A stretch of 12,917 nt of DNA from Lachnospiraceae bacterium (GTDB lineage Bacteria > Bacillota > Clostridia > Lachnospirales > Lachnospiraceae), in contig VSNR01000125.1 in assembly GCA_009774345.1 (NCBI GenBank), positions 1 to 12,917 on the forward strand, read 5' to 3'. Below are positions 7,200-12,917 of the stretch, piece after piece. Under the pieces are notes generated by a model. It worked only from the letters and a program-made list of their open reading frames with translations, was not told where the DNA came from and searched no databases. Within the stretch, counting starts at the first letter, position 1; the number at the start of each line of letters is the position of its first letter. The translations under genes and the position numbers were made by a program.

Positions 7200-8274
7200 A
7201 ATCAATATATTTCATATAATTGACCACCATGAGCGCAATCTTAAAGGTCAGCGCATCATCAAACTTTCTGATGTCTAACCCGGTAGACTGGTGAAGCTTC
7301 TCAATCCTGTAGACGAGCGTATTGCGGTGCACATAGAGCTGGCGTGAAGTCTCTGACACATTGAGATTGTTGTCAAAAAACTTCTGCACTGTCGTCAGAA
7401 TCTCATCATCCAAATCATCAGGAATATTATCTCCAAAAATCTCTTTCATAAAGATGCGGCACAAATTAATCGGAAGCTGATAAATCAGCCGTCCAATGCC
7501 AAGGGTATTATAGGCGCTGATAGACTTTTCCATATAAAAGATCATCCCCACATCACGCGCCATCTTTGCCTCTTTATAGGACTTGGAGACCTCCTTGAGC
7601 TCTGACACAATGGTTCCATAGGAAACTTTTGTGATGAGCATGGCCTCTGAGTTGAGCATGTCCACAATCATCTGCGCAGTCTGCTCCACCTCACCGTAGG
7701 CATCGAGTGCGCCAACCTCTTTGATCAGGATGATATTCTTCTGTTCCACAGCGGTCAGATAGCATCCCGGCTGGCCCTCAAATATATTTTTTAGCATCTC
7801 CATAGAGATATTGTCTTTATCATTCTGCGCTTCGACCAGATAGACTACGCGCGGCGCCTCTGGCGTAATATGGAGTTTCTTTGCGCGATTGTAGATATCC
7901 ACCAGCAGCAGATTATCAAGCAGCAGATTCTGGAAAAAATTATTTTTGTCAAAGTGCTCCTTGTAGGCGATCACCAGATTCTGAATCTGGCTCACTGCCA
8001 CCTTGCCAATCATATAGGCATCCGCGCCAGCACCCTTTGCGATCAGCACATAGAGTACCTCTCCATCCTCCAAAATTTTGAGCATATGGACACCGCCCAC
8101 AATCTGGCTGTCTGCGGGAGAATCTACAAAATTCCGCACCAGCTCCTGTGACACATTTCGGTTGTCAAAGGTGGTTGCCACTGTAATTCCTTCCATATCA
8201 ATCACACACAGATCAATCCTTGTGATGGTCTTTAGCTCGTCGATGCTTGTCTGAATTACCTGATTTGAAATCAT
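7189..8274 (-). CDS. CdaR/PucR-type transcriptional regulator
   Basis: 361 residues. The N-terminal ~105 residues form a sensor-like alpha/beta domain (DLCVIDMEGITVATTF and later GKVAVSQIQNL) resembling the sugar-diacid recognition region of CdaR. The middle resembles the GGDEF-derived domain of CdaR/PucR regulators, without its catalytic motif. The C-terminus (about 293-351) is a PucR-type helix-turn-helix: FFDNNLNVSETSRQLYVHRN, then TLVYRIEKL and a closing DDALTFKIAL helix. It probably binds DNA in response to a carbohydrate or related metabolite; the ligand is unknown. AGGAGG (8280-8285) lies 5 nt before ATG 8274. The gene follows the sugar ABC ATPase on the same strand, separated by a hairpin with a short T-run, and I see no strong promoter of its own, so terminator read-through may supply its transcript. 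The neighbour suggests control of sugar uptake. Confidence 0.87.
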   Translation of the reverse strand: MISNQVIQTSIDELKTITRIDLCVIDMEGITVATTFDNRNVSQELVRNFVDSPADSQIVGGVHMLKILEDGEVLYVLIAKGAGADAYMIGKVAVSQIQNLVIAYKEHFDKNNFFQNLLLDNLLLVDIYNRAKKLHITPEAPRVVYLVEAQNDKDNISMEMLKNIFEGQPGCYLTAVEQKNIILIKEVGALDAYGEVEQTAQMIVDMLNSEAMLITKVSYGTIVSELKEVSKSYKEAKMARDVGMIFYMEKSISAYNTLGIGRLIYQLPINLCRIFMKEIFGDNIPDDLDDEILTTVQKFFDNNLNVSETSRQLYVHRNTLVYRIEKLHQSTGLDIRKFDDALTFKIALMVVNYMKYIDSLE

Positions 8275-8307
8275 AGTTACCTCCTGAAATTTGATTTAGA
8301 TGTTAAA

Positions 8308-8333
8308 ACCCGGGTGAAACATTCCACCCGGGT
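8308..8333 (-). terminator. Hairpin terminator between the ABC ATPase and regulator genes
   Basis: A perfect 9-bp G/C-rich stem (ACCCGGGTG 8308-8316, CACCCGGGT 8325-8333) with an 8-nt loop lies 24 nt after the ATPase stop codon. On the minus strand only four T residues follow before AACATC, so it may terminate incompletely and let some transcription enter the regulator gene. Confidence 0.7.
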
Positions 8334-8357
8334 ATATTTTCAGTGTTATCATACAAA

Positions 8358-9470
8358 TTAGTTTGTGATAATCTTCTCTGTCTCTTTATCAAATACATGA
8401 ATCTTCTCGATATCAATTGCAAATTTTACCTTGTCGCCGGGTCTTGCAGTTGTTCTGGGATCAACTCTTGCGGTGATCGGGAACTCTGCCAGATCTGCAT
8501 ACAGGAATACTTCTGCACCGAGCAACTCGTATACACGAATTGTTGTCTCAAATGTGCTCTCAGACTTTGCTTCTACCATCATCTGAGAATCATAAATATC
8601 CTCTGGTCTGATACCGAATGTTACAGTCTTTCCGCTGTATCCGCCTTCAATCAGCTTCTTTGACTTTGCAGGAGGAAGTGGAATAGAAAGTCCAGCTACC
8701 TTCAAGTTTGCTGTATCACCCTTAATATCTACTGTGGCATCAATGAAGTTCATCTGCGGAGATCCCATGAATCCTGCTACGAACAGGTTCTGCGGCTTCT
8801 CATACAGGTTCTGCGGTGTGTCTACCTGCTGTACCACGCCATCCTTCATAACAACGATACGGGTACCAAGTGTCATAGCCTCTGTCTGGTCATGTGTTAC
8901 GTAGATGATGGTTGTGCCAAGTCTCTGATGAAGCTTTGCAATCTCGATACGCATCTGTACACGGAGTTTTGCATCCAAGTTTGAAAGAGGCTCATCCATG
9001 AGGAATACCTTAGGATTACGCACGATTGCACGACCCATCGCAACACGCTGTCTCTGTCCACCTGACAAAGCCTTGGGCTTTCTGTCGAGGAGTGCTGTCA
9101 AGTCAAGAATCTTAGCTGCTTCCTTAACCATCTTATCAATTTCATTTTTGGGAACTTTTCTTAATTTAAGACCGAACGCCATGTTGTCATATACAGACAT
9201 ATGAGGATACAAAGCGTAGTTCTGGAATACCATCGCGATATCTCTATCCTTTGGCTCAACGTCATTTACTACTCTGTCGCCAATCCTTAACTCGCCGGAA
9301 GAGATGTCCTCAAGACCTGCAACCATACGAAGTGTAGTAGACTTACCACAGCCTGAAGGTCCAACGAAGATGATGAACTCCTTGTCAGCAATCTCAAGAT
9401 TGAAATTCTTAACTGCTTCAAAACCATTAGGATATACTTTACAAACGTTTTTTAAAGATAAACTTGCCAT
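8358..9470 (-). CDS. ugpC: Sugar ABC importer ATP-binding protein (MsmK/UgpC type)
   Basis: 370 residues with every ABC ATPase motif: Walker A GPSGCGKST (37-45), Q-loop Q83 (VFQNYALYPH), signature LSGGQ (135-139), Walker B VFLMDEP (155-161), D-loop SNLD (163-166) and switch His193 (VTHDQTEAM). Residues from about 235 form the C-terminal OB/TOBE regulatory region typical of the MalK/UgpC/MsmK subfamily, including the GIRPEDI strand. It hydrolyses ATP to energise import of oligosaccharides or sugar phosphates. No permease or binding-protein gene is nearby; in many Firmicutes one such ATPase serves several importers. Start ATG 9470 has GGGAGG (9480-9485) 9 nt upstream and begins at the conserved MASLSLKNV; the longer in-frame extension to 9620 is noncoding leader. 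Confidence 0.95.
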   Translation of the reverse strand: MASLSLKNVCKVYPNGFEAVKNFNLEIADKEFIIFVGPSGCGKSTTLRMVAGLEDISSGELRIGDRVVNDVEPKDRDIAMVFQNYALYPHMSVYDNMAFGLKLRKVPKNEIDKMVKEAAKILDLTALLDRKPKALSGGQRQRVAMGRAIVRNPKVFLMDEPLSNLDAKLRVQMRIEIAKLHQRLGTTIIYVTHDQTEAMTLGTRIVVMKDGVVQQVDTPQNLYEKPQNLFVAGFMGSPQMNFIDATVDIKGDTANLKVAGLSIPLPPAKSKKLIEGGYSGKTVTFGIRPEDIYDSQMMVEAKSESTFETTIRVYELLGAEVFLYADLAEFPITARVDPRTTARPGDKVKFAIDIEKIHVFDKETEKIITN

Positions 9471-9754
9471 ATTAAAATGCCTCCCGAAATTTTTGAATTT
9501 TTTGTTTCGTTGAAAGTATAAGCCACTTAGAACATTGTACTGGACATCTTTCAACAAGTTATTTTGCATGTTCTTAGTATAAAATAAAATCGTTGAAAAT
9601 GCTATGCCATAAATCCACAAAGTTTTTTATAGGCTTATGTAACAATTGCTTACCCGGTGTCAGGCAGTCCAGAATTTGCCATATCCTGTAAGCAATTTGT
9701 CCAACTGGACACTTTGTTTCTGTACATTATAGACAAAACCATATGTTTATTTTG
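9471..9754 (-). other. Repeat-rich upstream region of the ABC ATPase gene
   Basis: 284 bp between the YesL-like gene and the ATPase gene with no convincing ORF. It holds several inverted repeats: AATTGCTTAC (9644-9653) with GTAAGCAATT (9688-9697); TGTCCA-AC-TGGACA (9698-9711); GTTGAAAG (9509-9516) with CTTTCAAC (9548-9555), and a third GTTGAAA at 9592-9598; GACAAAA (9732-9738) with TTTTGTC (9750-9756), the last overlapping the preceding stop codon. A perfect TATAAT (9731-9726) could be a -10 box but lacks a good -35. No U-tract terminator is obvious. The sites look like a leader or operator region for the ATPase gene. Confidence 0.5.
9480..9485 (-). promoter_or_regulatory. Ribosome binding site deciding the start at 9470
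   Basis: GGGAGG on the minus strand, 9 nt before ATG 9470. It fixes the ATPase start and excludes the 50-residue extension upstream. Confidence 0.7.
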
Positions 9755-10522
9755 TCACTTATTTTCATTGTTTAAGCTCTTTTCAGGCACTTCCACAAAT
9801 TTTCCATTGCGGAATACCTTCACCATCTTCCCCTCCCGCTCGATGCGGTCGCTCTCGGCAAAAATCCCGCTGTCCGCCTCAGAAGGGTCTGTCACAGGCG
9901 CCTCTGTGCCTGCCGCAAACGCTTCCTCATACCTTCTGAACACGCGCAGCAGCAGAAAGGACTTCAGATAAACGATCAGTCCAAATGCCAGCAGAATCAG
10001 GATGGGCAGGCTCTGCGGCACGAAGTAGAATACCACTACCGGCACTGCGTACACGGCGATCAGAAGCACCGTTGTCGGCAGATGTGAGAGCGCCATCAGA
10101 AACGAGTTTTTGATCGTGTATCTGACAGGATTGATAAACCGTGCCTGCAACGGAAACATAAACACGACCCCCATGAGCAGAATCATCGTCACAGTCACCA
10201 TGGCAAGCCGTATCCACCGTGAAAACTCAATGCCGGAGTAGACAATAATGGTGTAGTCCACCGACAAAATCCCAATGACCAGCAGCACGAGCAGCCACAT
10301 GACTGTCGCCTGCTTGAAATTATCCTTGAACGCTTTGAAGAACCCCCTGACAATGTAGGTTTCTTCATTTTTTACCATTTTGAATGTCATATAGTACGCC
10401 GCTGAGACTGCTGCCCCAACCGTAACGACTGGAATACTGCATATGATAAGCAGCAGGTTCAGTATCATGATATCCGCGATTTTGCTCAAAAAGTTCATCA
10501 GCGGACTGTCAAGCTTAAACAT
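9755..10522 (-). CDS. YesL-like (DUF624) membrane protein
   Basis: 255 residues with about five hydrophobic segments (roughly 17-45, 72-95, 104-125, 150-168, 171-190). The N-terminal pattern (LMNFLSKIADIMILNLL, then IPVVTVGAAVSAAYY) is characteristic of the DUF624/YesL family. The last ~65 residues are a charged cytoplasmic tail. YesL proteins commonly lie beside carbohydrate ABC importers and two-component systems in Firmicutes, but their biochemical role is not established; here the next gene downstream is a sugar ABC ATPase, which fits. AGGAG lies upstream of ATG 10522. Only 30 nt separate it from the HD-GYP gene, so the two are very likely cotranscribed. Linking it to the ATPase is inference. 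Confidence 0.87.
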   Translation of the reverse strand: MFKLDSPLMNFLSKIADIMILNLLLIICSIPVVTVGAAVSAAYYMTFKMVKNEETYIVRGFFKAFKDNFKQATVMWLLVLLVIGILSVDYTIIVYSGIEFSRWIRLAMVTVTMILLMGVVFMFPLQARFINPVRYTIKNSFLMALSHLPTTVLLIAVYAVPVVVFYFVPQSLPILILLAFGLIVYLKSFLLLRVFRRYEEAFAAGTEAPVTDPSEADSGIFAESDRIEREGKMVKVFRNGKFVEVPEKSLNNENK

Positions 10523-10552
10523 GAAATATCTCTCCTCTCTGTTTGATGCAAA

Positions 10553-11806
10553 TTATACAAGGCTGCTGTACACTTGGTTATAATTGCGCTGTAGCTTCTG
10601 GTGCGTCACCAGCGCCATATCCGCGCGCTGCTTCGCCTTGTCCATGATCTCGTCGTAATATTTCAGGAACGTGTCCGCCACGATGCCCTCGTACTTGCCC
10701 GAAATAATGCCATTGTTCAGGTCATCTACAATCTGCTCCTTCGTGCGGGCTTCCCTGTAGGGCTTTGGCTCCATGGAGTTCACCACCTGCTCAGAGATCT
10801 GCAAGATCGCCTCCTTCTGCCCCATGACGCTCGCCTTGAGCCCGCGGGGATAACCATTTCCGTCAAAGCGCTCATGATGCGCCGCCGCAACCTTGATAAT
10901 CTCCTTGGAGAGCTTGTTTTCCAGCGTCTTTTCCATAATTTCCACATGCGTCTTGATGAGGTTCTTCTCCTCCTCGCCCAGTTTCCTCGGCGCTTTGAGC
11001 AGTTCTACAGGAATGGCGAGCATTCCGATATCATGGAGCATCGCTGCATAGTACACTTCATTCTTGTCAAGCTCACTCAGTTTCAGCTTTCTGCCAAGCT
11101 CACGGCACACATAGATGGTCGCCACGGTCTCTGATACGGTCTGTTCCTCCTTGAGTCCGGTGCAGTACATGAGCATCTTTAAATACTTTTCCTTCTCATC
11201 GTCAGACAAAAGGACATACTCAAGACTTTCCGCATACTCGTCCTTAAAGGTTTTATTCCTGAGCTTGGTGAAGATATCAAACTCCTCCACCGCGGTGTCC
11301 AAAAGCCTGCAAATCTTAGGGTCAAATTTTGTACCGGCATAATTGTGGATCAGCTTATGGTCAAATTTTGCCCCGAATGAGCGCTGCCATACATCCATAA
11401 TCTCAGCCACTTTCAGCGCCTCAAGCTCAAAGCGGTACCGATAGTCCATGTCCTTTGTCTTGTTGTAGTCTGTATGATGATAGAGGATGATCTTGGACTG
11501 TTCCTCGAGCGGCGAGAGATATTTGAGAAAGAGGTATCCATAGACCGAGTGCGGCATTGGATTTTTCGCCTCAAAGGTCAGCTGCTTGCGCACATCGTCT
11601 GTCTTGAACGCCCCGATATCGTGCAGCAGCGCCAGCACCATAAAATCCGCAATCTCATACTTTTCATACGTCCCCTGAATCTCCAAGATCTTCGACATAA
11701 TGTAGCTCACCCGCATACTGTGATGCGCCATGGACTTGTTCATCAGCCTGAGCGTCTCATAAATCAAATCTACCATATTTCTACTTGTTATATATTCTAC
11801 AGCCAT
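10553..11806 (-). CDS. Tandem HD / HD-GYP phosphohydrolase
   Basis: 417 residues, cytoplasmic, two HD-type domains. Domain 1 (about 10-145) has HHSMR (28-32), LHDIG (61-65), H86 and HH 110-111: the full set of histidine ligands, without a GYP motif. Domain 2 (about 220-350) has LHDIG (257-261), H287, HH 310-311 and GNGYP (316-320), the signature of cyclic-di-GMP phosphodiesterases. However, the first His expected at its N-terminal end is not apparent; alignment by eye places Glu there (SETVATIYV). The usual Asp near 338 (VAD) reads ISE. No receiver, PAS or membrane segment is present, so the input is unknown. It may cleave cyclic dinucleotides or act as a binding switch; which domain is catalytic is open. 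ATG 11806 is preceded by AAGGGG. It is likely cotranscribed with the GNAT and YesL-like genes. Confidence 0.88.
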   Translation of the reverse strand: MAVEYITSRNMVDLIYETLRLMNKSMAHHSMRVSYIMSKILEIQGTYEKYEIADFMVLALLHDIGAFKTDDVRKQLTFEAKNPMPHSVYGYLFLKYLSPLEEQSKIILYHHTDYNKTKDMDYRYRFELEALKVAEIMDVWQRSFGAKFDHKLIHNYAGTKFDPKICRLLDTAVEEFDIFTKLRNKTFKDEYAESLEYVLLSDDEKEKYLKMLMYCTGLKEEQTVSETVATIYVCRELGRKLKLSELDKNEVYYAAMLHDIGMLAIPVELLKAPRKLGEEEKNLIKTHVEIMEKTLENKLSKEIIKVAAAHHERFDGNGYPRGLKASVMGQKEAILQISEQVVNSMEPKPYREARTKEQIVDDLNNGIISGKYEGIVADTFLKYYDEIMDKAKQRADMALVTHQKLQRNYNQVYSSLV

Positions 11807-11848
11807 AGTTCCACCCCTTGTATTTTCATTTTATAAAATTTCAAATAA

Positions 11849-12373
11849 TTACGTATAAATTCTGCGCATCATCGGCGTGTAGCGGATTCCGTCCCTAGAC
11901 TGCTCCCTGTCGGTATCCACAAATCCCAGACGATGATAAAAACCTGTCGCATAGAGCGCGGCATCGACTGTGATGCTGTCATGCCCTTCCTCTGTCAGTA
12001 CATACCTGCTCACATAGTCGATCAAGCCCCTGCCAATCCCCATTCTGTGATACTGCCCGTCCACAAACAGGAGCGATATGTGCGTCTCATTTCTAAGGCT
12101 GATCATCCCCACCATCCTGCCGTTGTCATACGCCCCAAAAAGCTGGTACGAACCCAGCATAAACATTTTGTACAACACGGTGTCCGTGATAAAATCCTGA
12201 AAGCTCTCAATCCCCTCCAAGGTACAGTCACACGCCTCAAACTGCATAAATGTGCGCCATGCAAGCGCCATGGCATCATCCCATTCACTGCGGTAAGCCG
12301 GTCTTACGGCAATCCTTACGGGTTTGATGATATTGCGTCCAACTCTTCGCCCAAACTCCAATTCTTCTGTCAC
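11849..12373 (-). CDS. GNAT family N-acetyltransferase
   Basis: 174 residues. The GNAT fold is evident: an RPAYRSEWDDAMALAW helix near the N-terminus (24-39), strand MVGMISLR (87-94), the acetyl-CoA pyrophosphate loop QYHRMGIGRGL (107-117, Q/R-x-x-G-x-G type), and the late ALYATGFYHRLGF segment (139-151), typical of motif B. It transfers an acetyl group from acetyl-CoA to an unknown amine. The start is uncertain: the GTG at 12373 has only a poor ribosome binding site (GAGAAGG abutting it), and the first ~20 residues do not look like part of the fold. Only 42 nt separate its TAA from the HD-GYP start, so it is probably the first gene of a GNAT, HD-GYP, YesL-like unit. Confidence 0.85.
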   Translation of the reverse strand: MTEELEFGRRVGRNIIKPVRIAVRPAYRSEWDDAMALAWRTFMQFEACDCTLEGIESFQDFITDTVLYKMFMLGSYQLFGAYDNGRMVGMISLRNETHISLLFVDGQYHRMGIGRGLIDYVSRYVLTEEGHDSITVDAALYATGFYHRLGFVDTDREQSRDGIRYTPMMRRIYT

Positions 12374-12405
12374 CTTCTCACTCTAAACAAAATAGTTTTT
12401 TAATC

Positions 12406-12434
12406 AGTATAGCACATTTTTTTTAAATTGTATA
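12406..12434 (-). promoter_or_regulatory. Promoter for the GNAT / HD-GYP / YesL-like unit
   Basis: On the minus strand TATACA (12434-12429), a 17-nt spacer and TATACT (12411-12406). The match is 4/6 and 5/6 with ideal spacing, about 33 nt upstream of the presumed GTG start and downstream of the HPr-gene terminator. Confidence 0.6.
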
Positions 12435-12473
12435 TTATTCTGAAAAGAATAATTACGATACGAATTACAATAG

Positions 12474-12504
12474 AAAAAGCACAGACGCGAACTTGTGTCT
12501 GTGC
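12474..12504 (-). terminator. Rho-independent terminator of the HPr-like gene
   Basis: An 8-bp perfect stem GCACAGAC (12479-12486) and GTCTGTGC (12497-12504) with a 10-nt loop, followed on the minus strand by a run of five T residues (12478-12474). It begins 13 nt after the stop codon. A strong terminator, making the HPr-like gene monocistronic on its downstream side. Confidence 0.88.
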
Positions 12505-12517
12505 CTTGGCAACTCCA

Positions 12518-12772
12518 CTATTGGCAGATAAAGAACCGCTCCAGTGCATTGACGGCAGCGCCTTCGTCATTCCCGTCAGCAGCAATCGTCACATTCATTC
12601 CCTCAGAAGGGTTAAAGGCAATGATTCCCATAATACTCTTGGCATTGATCTTGTACTTATCATACTCCAGCAGGACCTCACTCTTGTACTGGCTGGCAAT
12701 CTGCACGATCTCTGCCAGTGGGTGATCATATTTTTTCTCGATTTCCTTTACCATAACTTGTTTCTTTAACAC
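12518..12772 (-). CDS. HPr-like protein lacking His15, Crh-like
   Basis: 84 residues, the usual HPr size. The fold is recognisable: AEIVQIASQYKSEVLLEY (20-37), INAKSIMGI (42-50) and a C-terminal ADGNDEGAAVNALERF helix. With the GTG start at 12772 the numbering matches HPr: Pro18 and Ser46 are kept. The catalytic position 15 is Tyr, and Arg17 is replaced by His (KKYDHP instead of HARP). It therefore should not accept phosphate from PEP and Enzyme I in the standard way, but retains the serine phosphorylated by HPr kinase. This is the logic of Bacillus Crh, a partner of CcpA in catabolite repression. The start is supported by GGAGGG (12780-12785) 7 nt upstream; a TTG at 12799 would precede that site. 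Its own terminator follows. Phosphotransfer through His17 cannot be excluded. Confidence 0.85.
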   Translation of the reverse strand: MLKKQVMVKEIEKKYDHPLAEIVQIASQYKSEVLLEYDKYKINAKSIMGIIAFNPSEGMNVTIAADGNDEGAAVNALERFFICQ

Positions 12773-12779
12773 ACCGAAT

Positions 12780-12785
12780 CCCTCC
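12780..12785 (-). promoter_or_regulatory. Ribosome binding site deciding the GTG start at 12772
   Basis: GGAGGG on the minus strand, 7 nt before GTG 12772. It excludes the in-frame TTG at 12799 and sets the residue numbering that places Tyr15 and Ser46 in register with HPr. Confidence 0.7.
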
Positions 12786-12829
12786 GTTACATTGACCAAT
12801 TAATGTTACATGCGACGCAAAAGCGGCGC
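12786..12829 (-). other. HPr-gene leader: GTTACAT direct repeats and small hairpin
   Basis: GTTACAT occurs at 12786-12792 and 12805-12811 (plus strand), 19 bp apart, next to the ribosome binding site. Upstream lies a G/C-rich imperfect hairpin, GCGACGC-AAAA-GCGGCGC (12812-12829), with one mismatch. Both are in the presumed untranslated leader and could be regulatory, but no known motif was recognised. Confidence 0.3.
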
Positions 12830-12858
12830 GTAATATTGCAAAATGATATTCTTTCTTA

Positions 12859-12886
12859 TGTATAATAATTCATCGCATAATTTGAA
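12859..12886 (-). promoter_or_regulatory. Possible promoter of the HPr-like gene
   Basis: On the minus strand TTCAAA (12886-12881), a 16-nt spacer and TATACA (12864-12859). Both boxes match 4/6. This is the best candidate in the A/T-rich end of the window, upstream of the leader hairpin. Nothing else is recognised from 12887 to the window edge. Confidence 0.35.
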
Positions 12887-12917
12887 AATGGATTTTGTAA
12901 TATAAACCATGTATTAT

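Noticed and set aside
9440..9458. Catabolite-response-element-like sequence around AAACGTTT
   Set aside because: It lies within the conserved coding start of the ATPase and fits the consensus in only one half.
9471..9620. 50-residue N-terminal extension of the ABC ATPase
   Set aside because: ABC ATPases of this family start at the MASLSLKNV-type strand, and GGGAGG sits at the right distance for ATG 9470.
12434..12453. ATTATTC-tgaaaa-GAATAAT hairpin downstream of the HPr terminator
   Set aside because: It is entirely A/T-rich with a short stem, overlaps the GNAT promoter -35 box, and a much stronger terminator is already present at 12474-12504.
1..12917. CRISPR array, tRNA, rRNA, insertion sequence or prophage genes
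   Set aside because: No regularly spaced repeats, no tRNA-like cloverleaf ends, and no transposase or integrase motifs were found in any frame.

Overview
The window looks like chromosomal DNA of an anaerobic Firmicute, most likely a gut Lachnospiraceae-type Clostridium. The evidence is strong AGGAGG-type ribosome binding sites, moderate base composition, a stand-alone MsmK/UgpC-type ABC ATPase next to a CdaR/PucR-type regulator, an oxygen-sensitive radical-SAM activase (NrdG type), a YesL/DUF624 membrane protein and an HPr paralogue with a conserved regulatory serine. Genus is not assignable from sequence reading alone. No tRNA, rRNA, CRISPR array, insertion sequence or phage gene was seen.

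Left block (about 60-5545), all on the minus strand: a glycan-assembly operon reading right to left. It runs GT4 glycosyltransferase (4288-5418), GT2 (3306-4295), a second GT2 (2062-3183), then a large multi-membrane GT-C type enzyme (218-2059). It is closed by a terminator with a 14-bp perfect stem and a long loop (65-123). The first GT overlaps a 38-codon reading frame (5378-5494) with its own strong ribosome binding site. The first 13 residues of that frame look like the start of the AAA-ATPase_like/PD-(D/E)XK family, so it is probably a gene remnant that now forms the operon leader.

Centre (5550-8345): a radical-SAM activase (5605-6294, plus strand) is divergent from the GT operon, with back-to-back promoters. 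It converges on an uncharacterised two-part protein (6307-7104, minus). Upstream of that lies a CdaR/PucR-type regulator (7189-8274), separated by a hairpin terminator from the ABC sugar-importer ATPase.

Right block (8358-12917), all minus strand: the MsmK/UgpC-like ATPase (8358-9470) has a 284-bp upstream region rich in inverted repeats. Upstream of it is a likely three-gene unit of GNAT acetyltransferase, tandem HD/HD-GYP phosphohydrolase and YesL-like membrane protein, driven by a recognisable promoter at 12406-12434. At the far right is a monocistronic HPr-like gene with a strong terminator. This protein carries Tyr where HPr has its catalytic His15 but keeps Ser46, which makes it Crh-like and probably regulatory rather than a phosphotransfer carrier.

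Taken together, the right half has a carbon-uptake and carbon-signalling flavour (shared ABC ATPase, putative sugar-responsive regulator, YesL-like protein, Crh-like HPr, HD-GYP signalling enzyme). The left half makes a surface glycan or glycolipid. No wholly new multi-gene system is evident. The best leads are the atypical HPr, the leader remnant, the tandem HD protein and the repeat-rich leader of the ATPase gene.
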